From positions 67,471,870 through 67,535,869 of the forward strand of contig CM043952.1 in NCBI GenBank assembly GCA_014529385.2: a DNA stretch of 64,000 nt, written 5' to 3'. Every line of letters begins with the position of its first letter. The stretch's first letter is position 1. Positions 34,329-45,609 of this stretch are shown piece after piece. A program made the translations under genes and the position numbers. The notes under the pieces were generated by a model. The model worked only from the letters and a program-made list of their open reading frames with translations, was not told the origin of the DNA and made no database searches. Source of the DNA: Adiantum capillus-veneris (lineage: Eukaryota; Streptophyta; Polypodiopsida; Polypodiales; Pteridaceae).

Positions 34329-35952
34329 TCTACCCAAGGAAGGGGGGAGTGTTTGTGGACATCCATCATTCACTTGCTTCCCTCTCAACCTTTCTCCCTG
34401 ACCCCTTAATCTGCGATCTTAGGGAATGTACATATAAAGCTTTATACTCACAAAAAAAAAAAGAGCAAGAGCAATTAGCAAACGAGTATGCACATTAAAA
34501 GTCAAAACATTGACTCAGACCTACACATGTCACATCTGGTACAGTGAAACAGAAACCTATGCCATAAAACACCTTTGATCCTCATCACTTGAGTGATGGA
34601 GGGTAGGTAAGATTAGTACGATAGGAGTGTTTCTGTTTTAGAGTTGAGAGATTAGCGAAGTTTCTTTTCCCACTAATGTGCCTCCTGGAGGTATTCCTTT
34701 TGTTTCCTAGTGTGTACAGGAGCGTGTTGCTATTGATAGGATTTGGACCTTCATGGAACCTTTCTCTCGTTCATACTTCAAATCAAGCGCGACCATCAAC
34801 ACAAACAGGTGTTTTATGTGCATTAGCATTGCCCTTATCTTTTTGCATCCATGTTTGTCTGCTTTGATTGTGATTGGTAGCATAATATTCAGCGCATTGG
34901 CTTAGTATCAAACATTTAATTCAATGTAATGTTTTGTCATAATCACTTGTCTAGGTTTAAAAATCAAGCGGTCCGACTAAGCTAGTTTGACCAAGCTAGG
35001 TATTAGAAATCTTCTCTTAATACCATGGGGAATGCCTTCCTAATAAGCAATGGTTACTTAGGTTCTTAATCCGATTTAGGCAGCATTGTGTGAAATGTAC
35101 TAGGGCTTTCTAGTGGGCTTAACCCTATCGACCTTTAGCTTAAGTATTATAAAGGGAGTTTACTAATGTGATGAGCCTGGGGAGGGTAACAGTGTTATAT
35201 GACCCCCCAAAGTTACAAAATTAAAATGCTGAAAATGAACAAACAAAAAATCAAAGTGCCACAATGTAAAATTTTAAGCTAGAAGAGAAATCCCTGCTTA
35301 AATTGGTACTTCACTCACATGTATCGCCTATGGTACTAGAGCCCTAGAGGTTCCCAGTGTGGGCGCTTTTCCTTGAAAAGCAAAAAACCCAAGGCATACA
35401 AAATAAGCACACACATCATAATTGAATCAATGTGAAAAGACTTTGGGGGGTCAAAGAAAAAGTAATCAGTCAGGCGATGATTTCATGAGAAATTCCTTTT
35501 ATGGTAGCTTAACTACAAGGTCTTCTAGATATAGCCTCTAGTCAACCCTCGAACATGAATACTTGGCTCTCGCGATTAAACAACTTAATTGACCACAGAT
35601 AATTAAGAACCTTACCCATGGTATTAATATTCGATCTCTAGTGCCTTTCGACCGTCAAATTAGCGACCCGAGACTTGTTTAATTTTCTACCTTTACATCT
35701 ATTTATGCATTTGATTACATTGCAATTTAATGTTCATTACTAACAAATTGTTTGAAATTCTTTTACCAATCAATTTGTCTACCTAAAACTGCATATGCTT
35801 TTTAAGAGAATGCAATTACTGTGGCAATGTTGTTTGATTTTGCAGTGACTGAAGAAGGCTAAGGACATTTATCTCAAATGCTCTTCCACCTCGACAAACC
35901 ACCGTCAACTCAATAGCTTCCGAGGACGGAATCTACATCAGGAAGGGGGGCA
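34329..35952 (+). other. non-coding 3' part of the Athila-like element
   Basis: 1.6 kb without a convincing ORF where reverse transcriptase and integrase would be expected. It opens with a polypurine-like tract (34336-34349, AAGGAAGGGGGGAG), carries CCGATTTAGGCAGCA at 35071, and ends in the true polypurine tract. Confidence 0.65.
35940..35952 (+). other. polypurine tract of the Athila-like element
   Basis: AGGAAGGGGGG followed by CA lies directly before the TGTTAACC start of the 3' LTR, the expected place for plus-strand priming. Confidence 0.8.
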
Positions 35953-36537
35953 TGTTAACCCTCATGGCTCACGGACACCCCATCACCTACGACGGACGTG
36001 TATTATGTATTTGGTAGAGTCAGGTAGCGGGCTTGTCGGACCAATAGGAAAAGGGTAAGAGTGATCGCCGATGAGAGGCGCAGTCTAACTGGGACATTCA
36101 AGGGATTAGTTGGCTAAGCATGGGCACCCAAGTGTGAATGGGGTGAGCTCATATAAAAGCCAACTAAACCTAAAATTCACTCATTCTCTCATTTGTGCAA
36201 TAGAAGAGTGCTCTTGCTCCATCTCTATCTCCATCTTCTTCTTCTTCACCTCCTTGTGTGTGTGTGTATGTGTGAGAGAGAGAGAGGGAGCGTGTGTGTG
36301 CGATCGAGCATTACGAAGGCACGACGGCGGCGAAGCGGTTGAGCGCGGCACGACTGCAGCTTCTTCTTCATCGCGGCGAGGAATCCACCACGAAGGCGAG
36401 CGTAGAGCGGTGAGTGACACACCCTTTGCTCTCTTGAGCTTGCTAGTTTAGGCTTGTTGTGTGCTTGGAGCCATTTGTGGCTCGCACACGGTGTATCGGC
36501 AAGTCCTTTGCTTCGACAGTGTAGCAAGGAGCGCACA
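35953..36537 (+). repeat. 3' LTR of the Athila-like element
   Basis: 585 bp, ending GAGCGCACA and followed by the target duplication GTATG. Confidence 0.9.
36152..36158 (+). promoter_or_regulatory. intact LTR TATA box
   Basis: TATAAAA within CTCATATAAAAGCC in the 3' LTR. The 5' copy is mutated at this site to TCTAAAA. Confidence 0.55.
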
Positions 36538-36542
36538 GTATG

Positions 36543-38698
36543 ATACTGAGATAAAGGACATGGACACCATTACAGATAGTTGCATAGCCACCATCCAATT
36601 TGGGTGGAATACATTAGTAAATGCCATTGCCCAAATGAAAATATTGAAATTTCTGAGGTATGCCAACATTTGGAACAAGAGACTAAGAATGTAGACAAGT
36701 GGAAATATGAACTCAGTATGAAGCAATGAAGCTCAAAAATAATGTGATGCAGGAACAATAAGATAATGAGCACTATAGGAAGAGTATCAAAGAAACGGAG
36801 TAGGAAACTAAAGAATTGAATCTCATCAATTCAAATCTAAATGCTAAGAAATGGAATCTAGTGAAAGAAGAGCTGAAGAAGAACACTGCTAAGTACCAAT
36901 CCACCTTGGACTAGAAGCAAGTTGCAATTGATAGTTTGAAGGCAGCAAATAGTGTGGTAAAGCAATCAATCATGGACAAGTATATCTACTAGTCTCTAGT
37001 AGATATCACACTCTCAAGGCAACATATGGTTAAACAAGGAGGAGCTACAAAGTCTGGTTGAAAATATGAAAGGTGAATTTGGAGGATGGCAGTACCAACA
37101 CCAACACCTCTAGAGCGGCCAAGATGCTGGAGATGAAGAAGAGGATGAAGATGCTACGAAGGTTGATCCAGACTTTACTACAAGGAATAATGAAGATGAT
37201 GATAACACACATGCTCTAGAACAAAGCCAAGGAAATGGTGAGGTTTTCCAGACAAACGATCGTTCCTAGCAATTGCTTGATGAGACTCCACAAAATCAGC
37301 TAGATTAGACATTGAGCAACCATTCTCAACAATCTCTAGATGCTTAGAAGACTAGAGGAATGTAGAATCAACTCGCTCAACTTATACAAAAGGGTAAAGG
37401 CAAAGCTCTTCTGAAAGAAATAGATTCAGAGGCCAACTCGGGTTTCTCTAATCAATGTTTTGAGTTTGAACAAGAATCTTTGGAGGGAAAAGAATCTCTG
37501 AATCCGGACCCATCTCAATGATGATGATGCTTATTCGGATCTAGAGAGATACAAGATGTTGTATGTTGGGGCTAGGAGAATGGTAGGGCAATGGAAAGCT
37601 CTAAGCTACCACGAGGAACAAGAATGTCAGTTGCCTCCTCACCCCAATGTGGCTCAAGTCCTAGGCCAAATTCCTGAATATCTGATTCCACAAGTTGATA
37701 TCGATGGAAGCCATCATATAAGGAAAAGGATAATAATGAATGTACAAAGTCTGGGGATTTAGCTGGAAGTACACTCCAGAAATTACAGATTTATTGAAGG
37801 GTCTCGGATCACAGGGTAGCTCTTCTACTAGAGAATAATGAGTCTAAAAACAAATGTAGGTTAACTATAATGACAATCAGGGAGTAGGAACAAGCCTGAA
37901 ACTGTTGCTCCATTTGGTCTAAATTTTAAGAAAAATGATGACTTTTGAAAATGAAATTGTCATGAACTACATCGAAGCCATGCCAGATGCCCCTATATTG
38001 ATTTTTTATTGATGTATACCTTGCGATTGAAGGAATATGAACTCCCAAGGTTCTACCCAGCACTCTACCCAATATACAATGAGCTTGCATATAGGATGCA
38101 TGTGTAGATAGTTGATCAACTTCGTGACTAGAGTGAACACAATAATGCTTTGTGGCTCAGTGCTCAACGATATTGAAAAGAAAAACACAATCTCAGAACA
38201 TAAAGATGATTTGGTCAACTTCAAAGAGATGATGACATTGTGGAAAGACCAAGTTCGACAATTGATAAAATACACGATTGATCTCCGCCGAAGATCCTTG
38301 AGAAAGAAATGACCAACAAGGCCAGTCATGAGCCCCATTTCAGTGAGATGTTTGAAATACTATTTGAAGCAAGAGTCAAAGTTAATCACCTAGATCTTGC
38401 TGGATGGATAACAACTGCATCCATCTACCACAACCTGTCTAGGGAAAAATTGATAAAGGGAAAGAAGACTCTGCATGATCTTGACACAAGGACATGGCAC
38501 CAATTGACACCCTATGAAGTCGAGATGATGACAGAAAGAAGGGAGCAACTAGAGCACGAGGCTATCTATAGGGTCATCATGAAGAAGAATGTAGCCTCCA
38601 AAACTGCCCATAACCAGATGGTGGCCAGGAACCCTGCACCACTAGTTCAGAGACCTGAGGTGAAGAAAGCTGTAGACAACCCGAAGCGGAAGTGAAAG
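36543..38698 (+). pseudogene. family X protein gene, plus copy, segment 3
   Basis: Continuation after the Athila-like insertion. The split Tyr codon is completed and the reading continues as DTEIKDMDTITDS, TIQFGWNTLVNAIAQ, then a coiled-coil-like region (LEQETKNVDKWKYELSMK, ETKELNLINSNLNAKKWNL, VKEELKKNTAKYQSTLD) with TAA and TAG stops where Gln or Lys codons are expected. Next are an acidic stretch (DAGDEEEDEDATKVDPDF), an open piece 37556-37762, YELPRFYPALYPIYNELAYRM near 38040, and an intact end 38309-38695 (HFSEMFEILFEARVKVNHLD, DLDTRTWHQLTPYEVEMM) with a basic terminus. The carboxy half has no counterpart recognised elsewhere in the window. No catalytic motif and no family are recognised. 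Confidence 0.55.
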
Positions 38699-38699
38699 A

Positions 38700-39680
38700 A
38701 ATGACGTCTCTGTTTGAAATTTTTTATATGACAAAAGTCAAGAGAGAGGAGGAGGAATATAGATGGTGTGACCGGTCTCCTATACGTTAAGGCTTTCCAC
38801 CTACATTTTGAGGCTATTTGCAGTCACTACCAATGGCCAAATGAGAGGTGGAGGCGACAATTCCAAACTATTGGACTATGCCGACCAGTAAGAACCCACT
38901 GTTGACACCTATAAATAGGACCCATTAGTCTCGTTTTAGGACTTTTTCTTGACTCGTGTCACTTATCTGATGACACTCTTATAACTCTTACATTTGGAAG
39001 CCTACCATAGCTTAGGAGCACTCAATGTTGGTCTTTGTATCGATTGTGCTTTTTAGTTAATCATTCTAGAGTTTGAATCTGAACCAATTGTACTCTCAAC
39101 TATATTCTGAATTTGAATACAATTCCACTTTGTCTCATTCAGTTACCTATATTCTGGATTCGAATACATTTCCACTTGTCTCATTTAGTGTCTTGTAGTC
39201 TGAAGTCTTTTCATTCCCGTCCAATTGTCTATTTGAAGTCCGGTACTAAGTCATTTGAAGTCTGATTTTGTTCATCTAATATGATTTGATATCTGACACC
39301 TGACTCTGAGCTTAACTTTGGAATAGCTGTCAAGCGACTAGCTCATTCCATTCAACAAAAAGTTTCCATGAAACCATAAGAGTTGGTTTCCACCTTACTG
39401 GACATTGTCGCTAGCTTGATAATACAAAAACGAGTCTGTGTTGACTTTATTGAACCAAAATGAAATACTAATGAAGGCTAATTATTGAGCTGAGATTCTC
39501 AACTTTGCAATCACCTTCTCAACTTGCGGAATTCTAATATGCACAAACATCAATCTCACAATTAGTTTACCTATTGATTTTAATCAAGTCAGCAACATAG
39601 TAATTAACCATTACAAGGCCTAACTATCCCATACACAAGCAACACGAAAATCCAGAGAATGGACAATTTCATAACAAATC
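38700..39680. other. gene-less stretch
   Basis: AT-rich with repetitive wording (ATATTCTG-GAATTCGAATAC and ATTTGAAGTC at 39090-39250) but no coding or RNA gene recognised. It may be the 3' non-coding part of the family X copy. Confidence 0.35.
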
Positions 39681-39685
39681 AGTTC

Positions 39686-39741
39686 TATGCATACGTAATA
39701 ATGAAGAACAAGTATTTGCTACTTAAAGTTGGTGAACTATT
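39686..39741 (+). pseudogene. relic Ty3/gypsy reverse transcriptase, part 1
   Basis: Plus-strand reading IMKNKYLLLKVGELF matches the KNKYPLPRIDDLF block of gypsy reverse transcriptases. It is cut by the Copia element at CTATT. After the element the sequence resumes as DQLQG followed by YFSKI, the next residues of the same motif. Upstream of 39686 homology fades. Confidence 0.65.
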
Positions 39742-40020
39742 TGTTGAAGATGATGAAACAGGAAACAGAAGGAAGATAGCAACTCAGAGTAGGAAGAAGA
39801 TGGAGAAGGAGAAGACATAGAGCTTGCGTACGAGATCTCTGTAGTCTATCTCTCTGTATTAGAATAATAGAGTATATACAAACTCAGAGCTACAAAGCTT
39901 ATATGAGACCCTAAGAGATAAGGTGTCCTTTCACACCAGATGTCCAGGGGGAAAAACCCACTGGGAGAAAAGTGCCCCTGGTGAAGCGCGTATACACACT
40001 AACACTACTACATGTCTACA
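39742..40020 (-). repeat. 3' LTR of the Copia element
   Basis: 279 bp, downstream in the element's own orientation. Preceded in that orientation by a purine tract, the complement of 40021-40030 (AATCCCCCCT). Confidence 0.95.
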
Positions 40021-40030
40021 AATCCCCCCT
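40021..40030 (-). other. polypurine tract of the Copia element
   Basis: On the minus strand AGGGGGGATT lies directly before the 3' LTR. Confidence 0.8.
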
Positions 40031-40067
40031 GTAGTGATAGTGTGAATCCCTACAAGGTAGCAGATCA

Positions 40068-41786
40068 TCATGTGTATGAGAGTAAGCCCAAAGCTTTTCG
40101 GAAAGCTTCAAACTTTTCTCGTGATAACGCCTTCGTAAATAGATCTGCAATGTTATCCTGTGTAGGACAGTAAGTTAGTGTGATCTCCCCTGCATGTAGC
40201 CTTTCCCTGACATAGTGGTAGTGAACCTCTATGTGCTTTGTTCTTGCATGAAATAATGGATTCCTTGCAACTGCCATAGCACTCTGACTGTCAGTGAAAA
40301 TGGTAGTGGGTGCCTGTTGACACTCACAAAGATCTGCCAATAACCTGCGTATCCATACACAATCAACCGTTGTCGTGAAAGCTGCCCTGTACTCAGCTTC
40401 ACAAGTTGATGTAGCCACTGTGGGTTGCTTCTTGCTTAGCCAAGATATACATGCATTTCCCAAGAAAAAACAATTCCCACTTGTGGAATGTCGTGTGTCA
40501 AAATCATCAGCCCAATCTGAATCGTTGTAACCAAGAAGTTGCATAGAACTGTGCTTTCCATACATATCCCCCCTTGGAAAGAACATGGAAAGATTAGGGG
40601 TACCTAAAAGGTAACGAAGTATGCGCTTCACATCCTTCCAATGATGCATACCTGGGCTGTGCATAAATCTGCTTGCTTGTGAAACCCCAAATTGAATGTC
40701 TGGACGAGTGTTGCCTGCCAAATATATCAAGCAACCAACCGCTGCTGCATAAGTATGTACATCAAAAGGTTCTCTAGCATCGTGCATGCTCAACTTTGAT
40801 CCAGTTTCTACGGGTGTAGAGATTGGTTTACAATTTTGCATACCAAACTTGTCCAAAAATTTATGCAAATATTTTGCCTGCAACATGTATATGCCATCCT
40901 CTGATTGCACAAACTGAATACCCAAGTAATAATGTAGCAAACCAAGATCAGCAGACATCTCAAAGGTTTTTCTCAAAGCATCTTTAAACGCTTCAATTTC
41001 ATCTGCAGTATTGCCTGTAAGAAGCATATCATCCACATAAAGTGTTAGCATAATGAGAACTCCATCGCTCTTTTTGGCATACAAAGTACTTTCTGTTGGA
41101 CTATTCTGAAATCCCTGGCCAATCAAATAAGTATGTATCTTCTCATACCATGCTCTTGGAGCCTGTTTGAGACCATACAAAGCTTTACGCAATCTACATA
41201 CCTTTTTCTCTTGACCTTTTACAACAAAACCACTTGGTTGACTTACATAAACTTCTTCCTGCAAATCACCATTCAAAAAAGCAGTTTTGATATCCAACTG
41301 ATGCACTTTCCAACCATGATGAGCAGCAATTGCAACTAGTGATCTAGCTGTGGATGCACGAGAAGTAGGAGCAAAGGTTTCATCATAATCTATGCCTTTC
41401 TGTTGCGCATAGCCTTTTGCCACAAGCCTTGCTTTGTACCTGTCAACAGTACCATCTTGTTTCCTTTTTACCTTAAAAACCCACTTTGTACCAATAGGCT
41501 TTTTACCTGTAGGCAAGTCCACTAGATCCCATGTATGATTCTTATGAATAGAATCAATTTCTTGCTGCATAGCATCTTTCCACTGAACACACTCTAAAGC
41601 TTGTTCAAATGAATCAGGCTCATCTGCATCACAAAGAGTGCTAAAGCAAGCCAAATCTACTTGCTCTCTGCCAAAAGTAGTACCAGCACGTGTTTTTCGT
41701 GGCAACGGTGCATCCAACTTGCTATCTTTGAACCCATTTAGGCAAGGTTCTTTCTTCCCTGAGAACTTCTTGCTCTTCACGCACAA
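40068..41786 (-). pseudogene. Copia reverse transcriptase and RNase H
   Basis: Long open frame of 572 codons. The reverse transcriptase of the RVT_2 type begins about residue 85 with TWDLVDLPTGKKPIGTKWVF, then YKARLVAKGYAQ, QLDIKTAFLNGDL, LYGLKQAPRAWY and the catalytic YVDDMLLTG (codons at 41028-41039). RNase H follows with GYNDSDWADD, STCEAEYRA, FTDSQSAMAVA and HIEVHYHYVRE, ending DNIADLFTKAL. This part alone is intact in length and motifs, and it would copy element RNA into DNA if made as part of a full polyprotein. It is separated from the upstream integrase frame by frameshifts. Confidence 0.85.
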
Positions 41787-42228
41787 TTTCCTCTACATCA
41801 TGAGGTGTCACATGCTGATCAAAAGATTGATCAAGATTATCAACCTGTTGTGATTCTTGATTCTCCACAAAAGAAGGAAGCAAACCTTCAAATACATCAT
41901 GTGTCTGCATATGAGGTACATCAAAAGCAACCATAGGTTGAGCAGTAGTTTCTGCAAAAATTACATCACGACTTTCAAAAATCTTGTTTGTAGCAGGATT
42001 GTAAAGTCTATAACCTTTACTTCCACTACTGTACCCCACAAATATACATTTGATTGCCTTATCATCAAGCTTCCCACGTAACTGCTGAGGGATGTGAGCA
42101 TAAGCAAGACAACCAAAAACACGAAGATAAATGACTGAAGGTTTTTTGTCATACCAAGCTTCATATGGAGTAATGGTCTTCAAGGCACGAGTAGGACACC
42201 TGTTCATTAACATGTGCTGCACAAGCAA
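41722..42228 (-). pseudogene. Copia integrase C-terminal part
   Basis: Frame-shifted continuation of the integrase: NRCPTRALKTITPYEAWYDK, the GKKP-like FGCLAYAHIPQQLRGKLD, KCIFVGYSSGSKGYRLYNP and FESRDVIFAE, all typical of the Copia integrase end. It overlaps the upstream frame at about 42161-42228 and the reverse transcriptase frame at 41722-41786, marking the two frameshift points. Confidence 0.8.
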
Positions 42229-42904
42229 CTGCCTCCATCCATAGCTTATGAGGCAAACTCTTAGCCTTGAGCATACATCTAGCCGTCTCCATTAAAGACC
42301 TGTTCTTCCTTTCTGCAACATCATTCTGTTGTGGTGTGTATGGCATAGTGCATTGGTGTTTAATGCCTTTCTTTCCCAAAAAATCCTTAAATGCACCTGA
42401 CATGTATTCACCTCCTCGATCGGTACGAAGAGTCTGTACTTTGCAACCTGTTTCATTTTCAACCATGGCGACATAATGTTGAAAAATTGCAAACACATCT
42501 GACTTTGCTTTGAGTGGATACACCCAACAAAACCTGGAAAAGTCATCAATGAAGGTCACAAAATAAAGGCTATTTCCTATAGATGGCGTCCTCATAGGAC
42601 CACATACATCACTGTGTACAAGCTGCAACTTTCGTGTCCCTCTAACTGAACCATCCTGCGAAAATGCAAATCTGTGCATCTTTCCAAGAACGCAACCTTC
42701 ACATACATGTCTTGGTGGCATCTCCAATAAAGACAAATCATGCACCATATTATGATGTTGTAAAGTCATCAAACTGCCATAACCAACATGCCCAAATCTA
42801 GCATGCCACAACTCAGCATCCTGCATGGCCCGAGTCTTTGTTTCTGCAATACATACCTGAATCTGCTTTTCATAACGATCTAGCACAAATAGTCCATTTT
42901 CCAA
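42161..42904 (-). pseudogene. Copia GAG-pre-integrase and integrase core
   Basis: Same frame as the gag-protease piece but after its stop. The HHCC zinc-binding segment reads LWHARFGHVGYGSL and then CEGCVLGKMHR. The catalytic core has LVHSDVCGPM (first Asp), FVTFIDDFSRFCWVYPLK, LRTDRGGEYMSGAF (second Asp) and NDVAERKNRSLMETARCML (Glu). It joins element DNA to the host chromosome. The usual GPM..PS and RGGEY signatures are intact. Confidence 0.85.
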
Positions 42905-42964
42905 CGTACCTATAGTGATAAGAGAATAACCATTCTCTGGATCTCGTACAATACATCTGTCATC

Positions 42965-44230
42965 CTAAAAAATGACCCGAATATCATTTTTTGCAAGAGA
43001 GGATACAGACAACAAATTCTTCTTGATCCGTGGAACATATAAGACATCTGGCAAGCATAAATCTGAACCATCTGAAATGGTAATCAAAATCTTACCAACG
43101 CCTTTGATTGGATAAGAAGCATTATTTGCAAATGTCACCTTCTTTCCTGCTGGAGCTGCATCCAATGAACAAAACAAATCCTTCCTTGAAGTAATATGCC
43201 TGGATGCACCACTATCAAAGTACCAAATCGTTTGTGTCTTGTCAACACTGTAAGCAGAAAAATCTGAACATACTACAAAAGCATAAGAATCCTGCACAAA
43301 GTTTGCAAACTCTTCTTTAGCTGTAGAAGAATCACCATAAGCTGAAACAACCAAACTTGACTCTTTCTTCTCTTCTTTAGCAATTCGCTTTTTACACTCA
43401 CTAATGTAGTGACCAGGTTGACATTTACCTTTCTTCTTGGACTTGTCGGAATCACCTTTAGACTTCTCTGAAGATTGTCCTGTACCAGACTTGGAGTGAT
43501 GAGCACTCTCTTTACCCTTGTTTTTGTTCTGTACAACAAGAGCATGATCCATACCATCCACCTGTAAAGACTTGTTCTTACGTGATTGATCCTTCTGCAA
43601 TAGCAAAGCCACTAACTCTTCAAAATGAAGAGGCTCAGGATTAGCTCGCAAAGACAGAGTCAAAGAAGTCTGAAAAGTCAAATAAGATGGTGGTAGTGAA
43701 TTGAGTGTTTTGGAAACCAAGTCCTTCTCTGGAATCACTTCATCAATGCTAAGCAATTGCTCTTTAAGATCCCTGATTTTTGTAAGATGCTCGACGATAT
43801 CGTCACCTTCGTCCATCTGTAGTTTGTCAAGTTGTTTCTTCAAAAACTCTATTCTGGCAGCGTTTCTTCCTCCAAACATAGCTTGCAAAGTGTTCCAAGC
43901 ATCCTCATAAGTTTTGCAAGATCTGATATGTGGTGTGATTGTTCTCTTTATGGTTAAGGCAGTCATAGCCATAGCTTGTGCATCTTTAGTATCCCATTTC
44001 TTTTGCTCTGGAGTGACTTGTGAGGGTCCTGCACCAACAACTGCACCACGACCAGGCATGGCAGGTGCAATGCTACCTGGACGAACTTCATCTCCAGATA
44101 CATAATCCCACAATCCTTTACCAACCAAAACATTTTTGGCCATAAAAGACCAAAGAGAATAGTTGGTACCATCCAATTTGTCTTCGGATGTAAACGCACC
44201 AAAAATCTCTTTCTCCGTAGATTGAGCCAT
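42965..44230 (-). pseudogene. Copia gag and protease
   Basis: Starts MAQSTEKEIFGAF at 44230. The gag UBN2-type domain is seen in LDGTNYSLWSFMAKNVLVGK, AWNTLQAMFGGRNAAR and FLKKQLDKLQMDEGDDIVEH. The zinc knuckle reads KGKCQPGHYISECKK: only the final part is present and the first Cys pair is missing, so it looks like a small deletion. The protease active site WYFDSGASRHIT is intact, followed by the ILLSV-like end KKNLLSVSSLAKND. The frame stops at TAG 42965-42967, then the integrase continues in the same frame. Confidence 0.85.
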
Positions 44231-44615
44231 ACTGTGGATGCACACAAGAGAGCAAAAGAACCTCCAAGAGATTCACAAATCTCCTCTCCAATGCAAGCAA
44301 AAATCTACACAAAATCTCAGCACAAAGCTAAGACAAGCTGCTTCCCAAAAGAAATGTTTACCTGAAGAAAATCTGTCAAAAAGCACACCCTCTTGATCTA
44401 AACGCCTCCGAAAAGTAACTTCTGCTACGCTGCTCAGAACAAAATTATGAGGGCTCGAACGGCTTCAAAAGGGGTGTAAAACTTCAGGTCACCTATCGAG
44501 AATACTCCCGGAACGTCGAGGATGCTCCCACGAACAAATTTTTCGAAAATTGCCTGAAAATTGCGATTGCGTGTGCGGACGCGAAAACGCAAGTAGAGGC
44601 TTTGGAAATCACCTT

Positions 44616-44627
44616 GCTCTGATACCA
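44616..44627 (-). other. primer-binding site, tRNA-Met type
   Basis: Minus strand TGGTATCAGAGC, a perfect match to the initiator tRNA-Met site, two bases inside the 5' LTR. Confidence 0.95.
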
Positions 44628-44629
44628 AT

Positions 44630-44908
44630 TGTTGAAGATGATGAAACAGGAAACGGAAGGAAGATAGCAACTCATAGTAGGAAGAAGATGGAGAAGGAGA
44701 AGACACAGAGCATGCGTACGAGATCTTTGTAGTCTATCTCTCTGTATTAGAATAATAGAGTATATACAAACTCAGAGTTACAAAGCTTATATGAGACCCT
44801 AAGAGATAAGGTGTCCTTTCACACCAGATGTCCAGAGGGAAAAACCCAGTGGGAGAAAAGTGCCCCTGGTGAAGCGCGTATACACACTAACACTACTACA
44901 TGTCTACA
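44630..44908 (-). repeat. 5' LTR of the Copia element
   Basis: 279 bp, the upstream LTR in element orientation, ending at the CTATT duplication (44909-44913). Confidence 0.95.
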
Positions 44909-44913
44909 CTATT

Positions 44914-45480
44914 TGATCAATTGCAAGGTACGATGTGCCCATTACTTTTCTAAGATCAATTCACACTTGGTGTACGATTAGGTGAAAATCCATCCCTGTG
45001 ATATGGCATTGAGATCTATGAGTTTTTGGTTGGGTCATTTGGACTAACCCTCCCAACTACATTTACGCTAGGCATATACGATGGCTTGCATGCACACCAT
45101 GGTAAGTTTGTCATCATCTTTTAGATGATATCCTCATTTATAGTGCTTTCAAAGAGGAAACTAGAACTTCTTTGTAAAGTTATTGAGGTGTACTACAAAG
45201 ACGAAATCTGTGGCAAGGATAGCAAGAGTGTATTTTTGGAGGGAAAATAACTTATCTTGGACATGTAATTTTTAAGCAAGACCTTTGTACGGATCAAGTT
45301 AGGCTCAAGGCTCTCCTACGTGGTCATGTCCCATGAGTCTTGCGGAACTACATGTTTTTCTTGAGATGGTAAGCTACCATGATAATTTTGCCAAGAGTTG
45401 CACAAAGATTGTTGCATCCATGTGAAAGGCTTAAGGAAGTTCTTTTATTTTCAAGAGGAGCATCAAGATAGCTGAAATAT
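44914..45480 (+). pseudogene. relic Ty3/gypsy reverse transcriptase, part 2
   Basis: Resumes with DQLQG and YFSKI, then in shifting frames FWLGHLD-type sequence from the LVMPFGLTN block, a catalytic LDDILIYSAFKE block near 45128, ELLCKVIEVYYKDEICGKDS, SVFLEGK with YLGHV, and VRLKAL. The order matches a gypsy reverse transcriptase from palm to connection domain. Many frameshifts and stops make it an old dead copy. It was the target of the Copia insertion. Confidence 0.75.
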
Positions 45481-45566
45481 GATGCCCACATTGACACATC
45501 GTGAGAGAGACCTTCAGTCCTTACCTAGAGGCTAGTAGGTGGGCGCCATTCTAAAAAAATCACATG

Positions 45567-45574
<8 letters not shown>

Positions 45575-45607
<33 letters not shown>
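45575..45607. repeat. CA microsatellite
   Basis: About 17 CA units. Confidence 0.95.

Positions 45608-45609
<2 letters not shown>

Larger units (their letters stand above)
27650..36537 (+). mobile_element. Athila/Tat-like LTR retrotransposon lacking pol
   Basis: 8.9 kb element with LTRs of 589 and 585 bp (TGTTAACC...GCGCACA), target duplication GTATG (27645-27649, 36538-36542), primer site TGGCGCCGCTGCCGGGGA (28243-28260) and a purine tract ending at 35952. That primer site is the tRNA-Asp type characteristic of the Athila/Tat lineage of Ty3/gypsy (established knowledge). The interior encodes a proline-rich gag with zinc knuckles and a retropepsin-like ORF; no reverse transcriptase, RNase H or integrase is seen on either strand. 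I count about 15 substitutions between LTRs, roughly 2.6 percent. It is inserted in the plus copy of family X. Confidence 0.9.
39742..44908 (-). mobile_element. Copia LTR retrotransposon, near full-length, minus strand
   Basis: 5.2 kb element with two 279 bp LTRs (TGTTGAAG...TCTACA as read on the plus strand), 5 bp duplication CTATT (39737-39741, 44909-44913), tRNA-Met primer site next to the right LTR and a purine tract next to the left LTR. The minus-strand coding order is gag, protease, integrase, reverse transcriptase, RNase H, which defines Ty1/copia. The reading is broken by one in-frame stop and two frameshifts. I count 8 substitutions between the LTRs, about 3 percent. It is inserted in a decayed gypsy reverse transcriptase on the opposite strand. 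Confidence 0.95.

Noticed and set aside
41133-44105. Several plus-strand ORFs of 60-75 codons across the Copia element
   Set aside because: They are antisense shadows of gag, integrase and reverse transcriptase.
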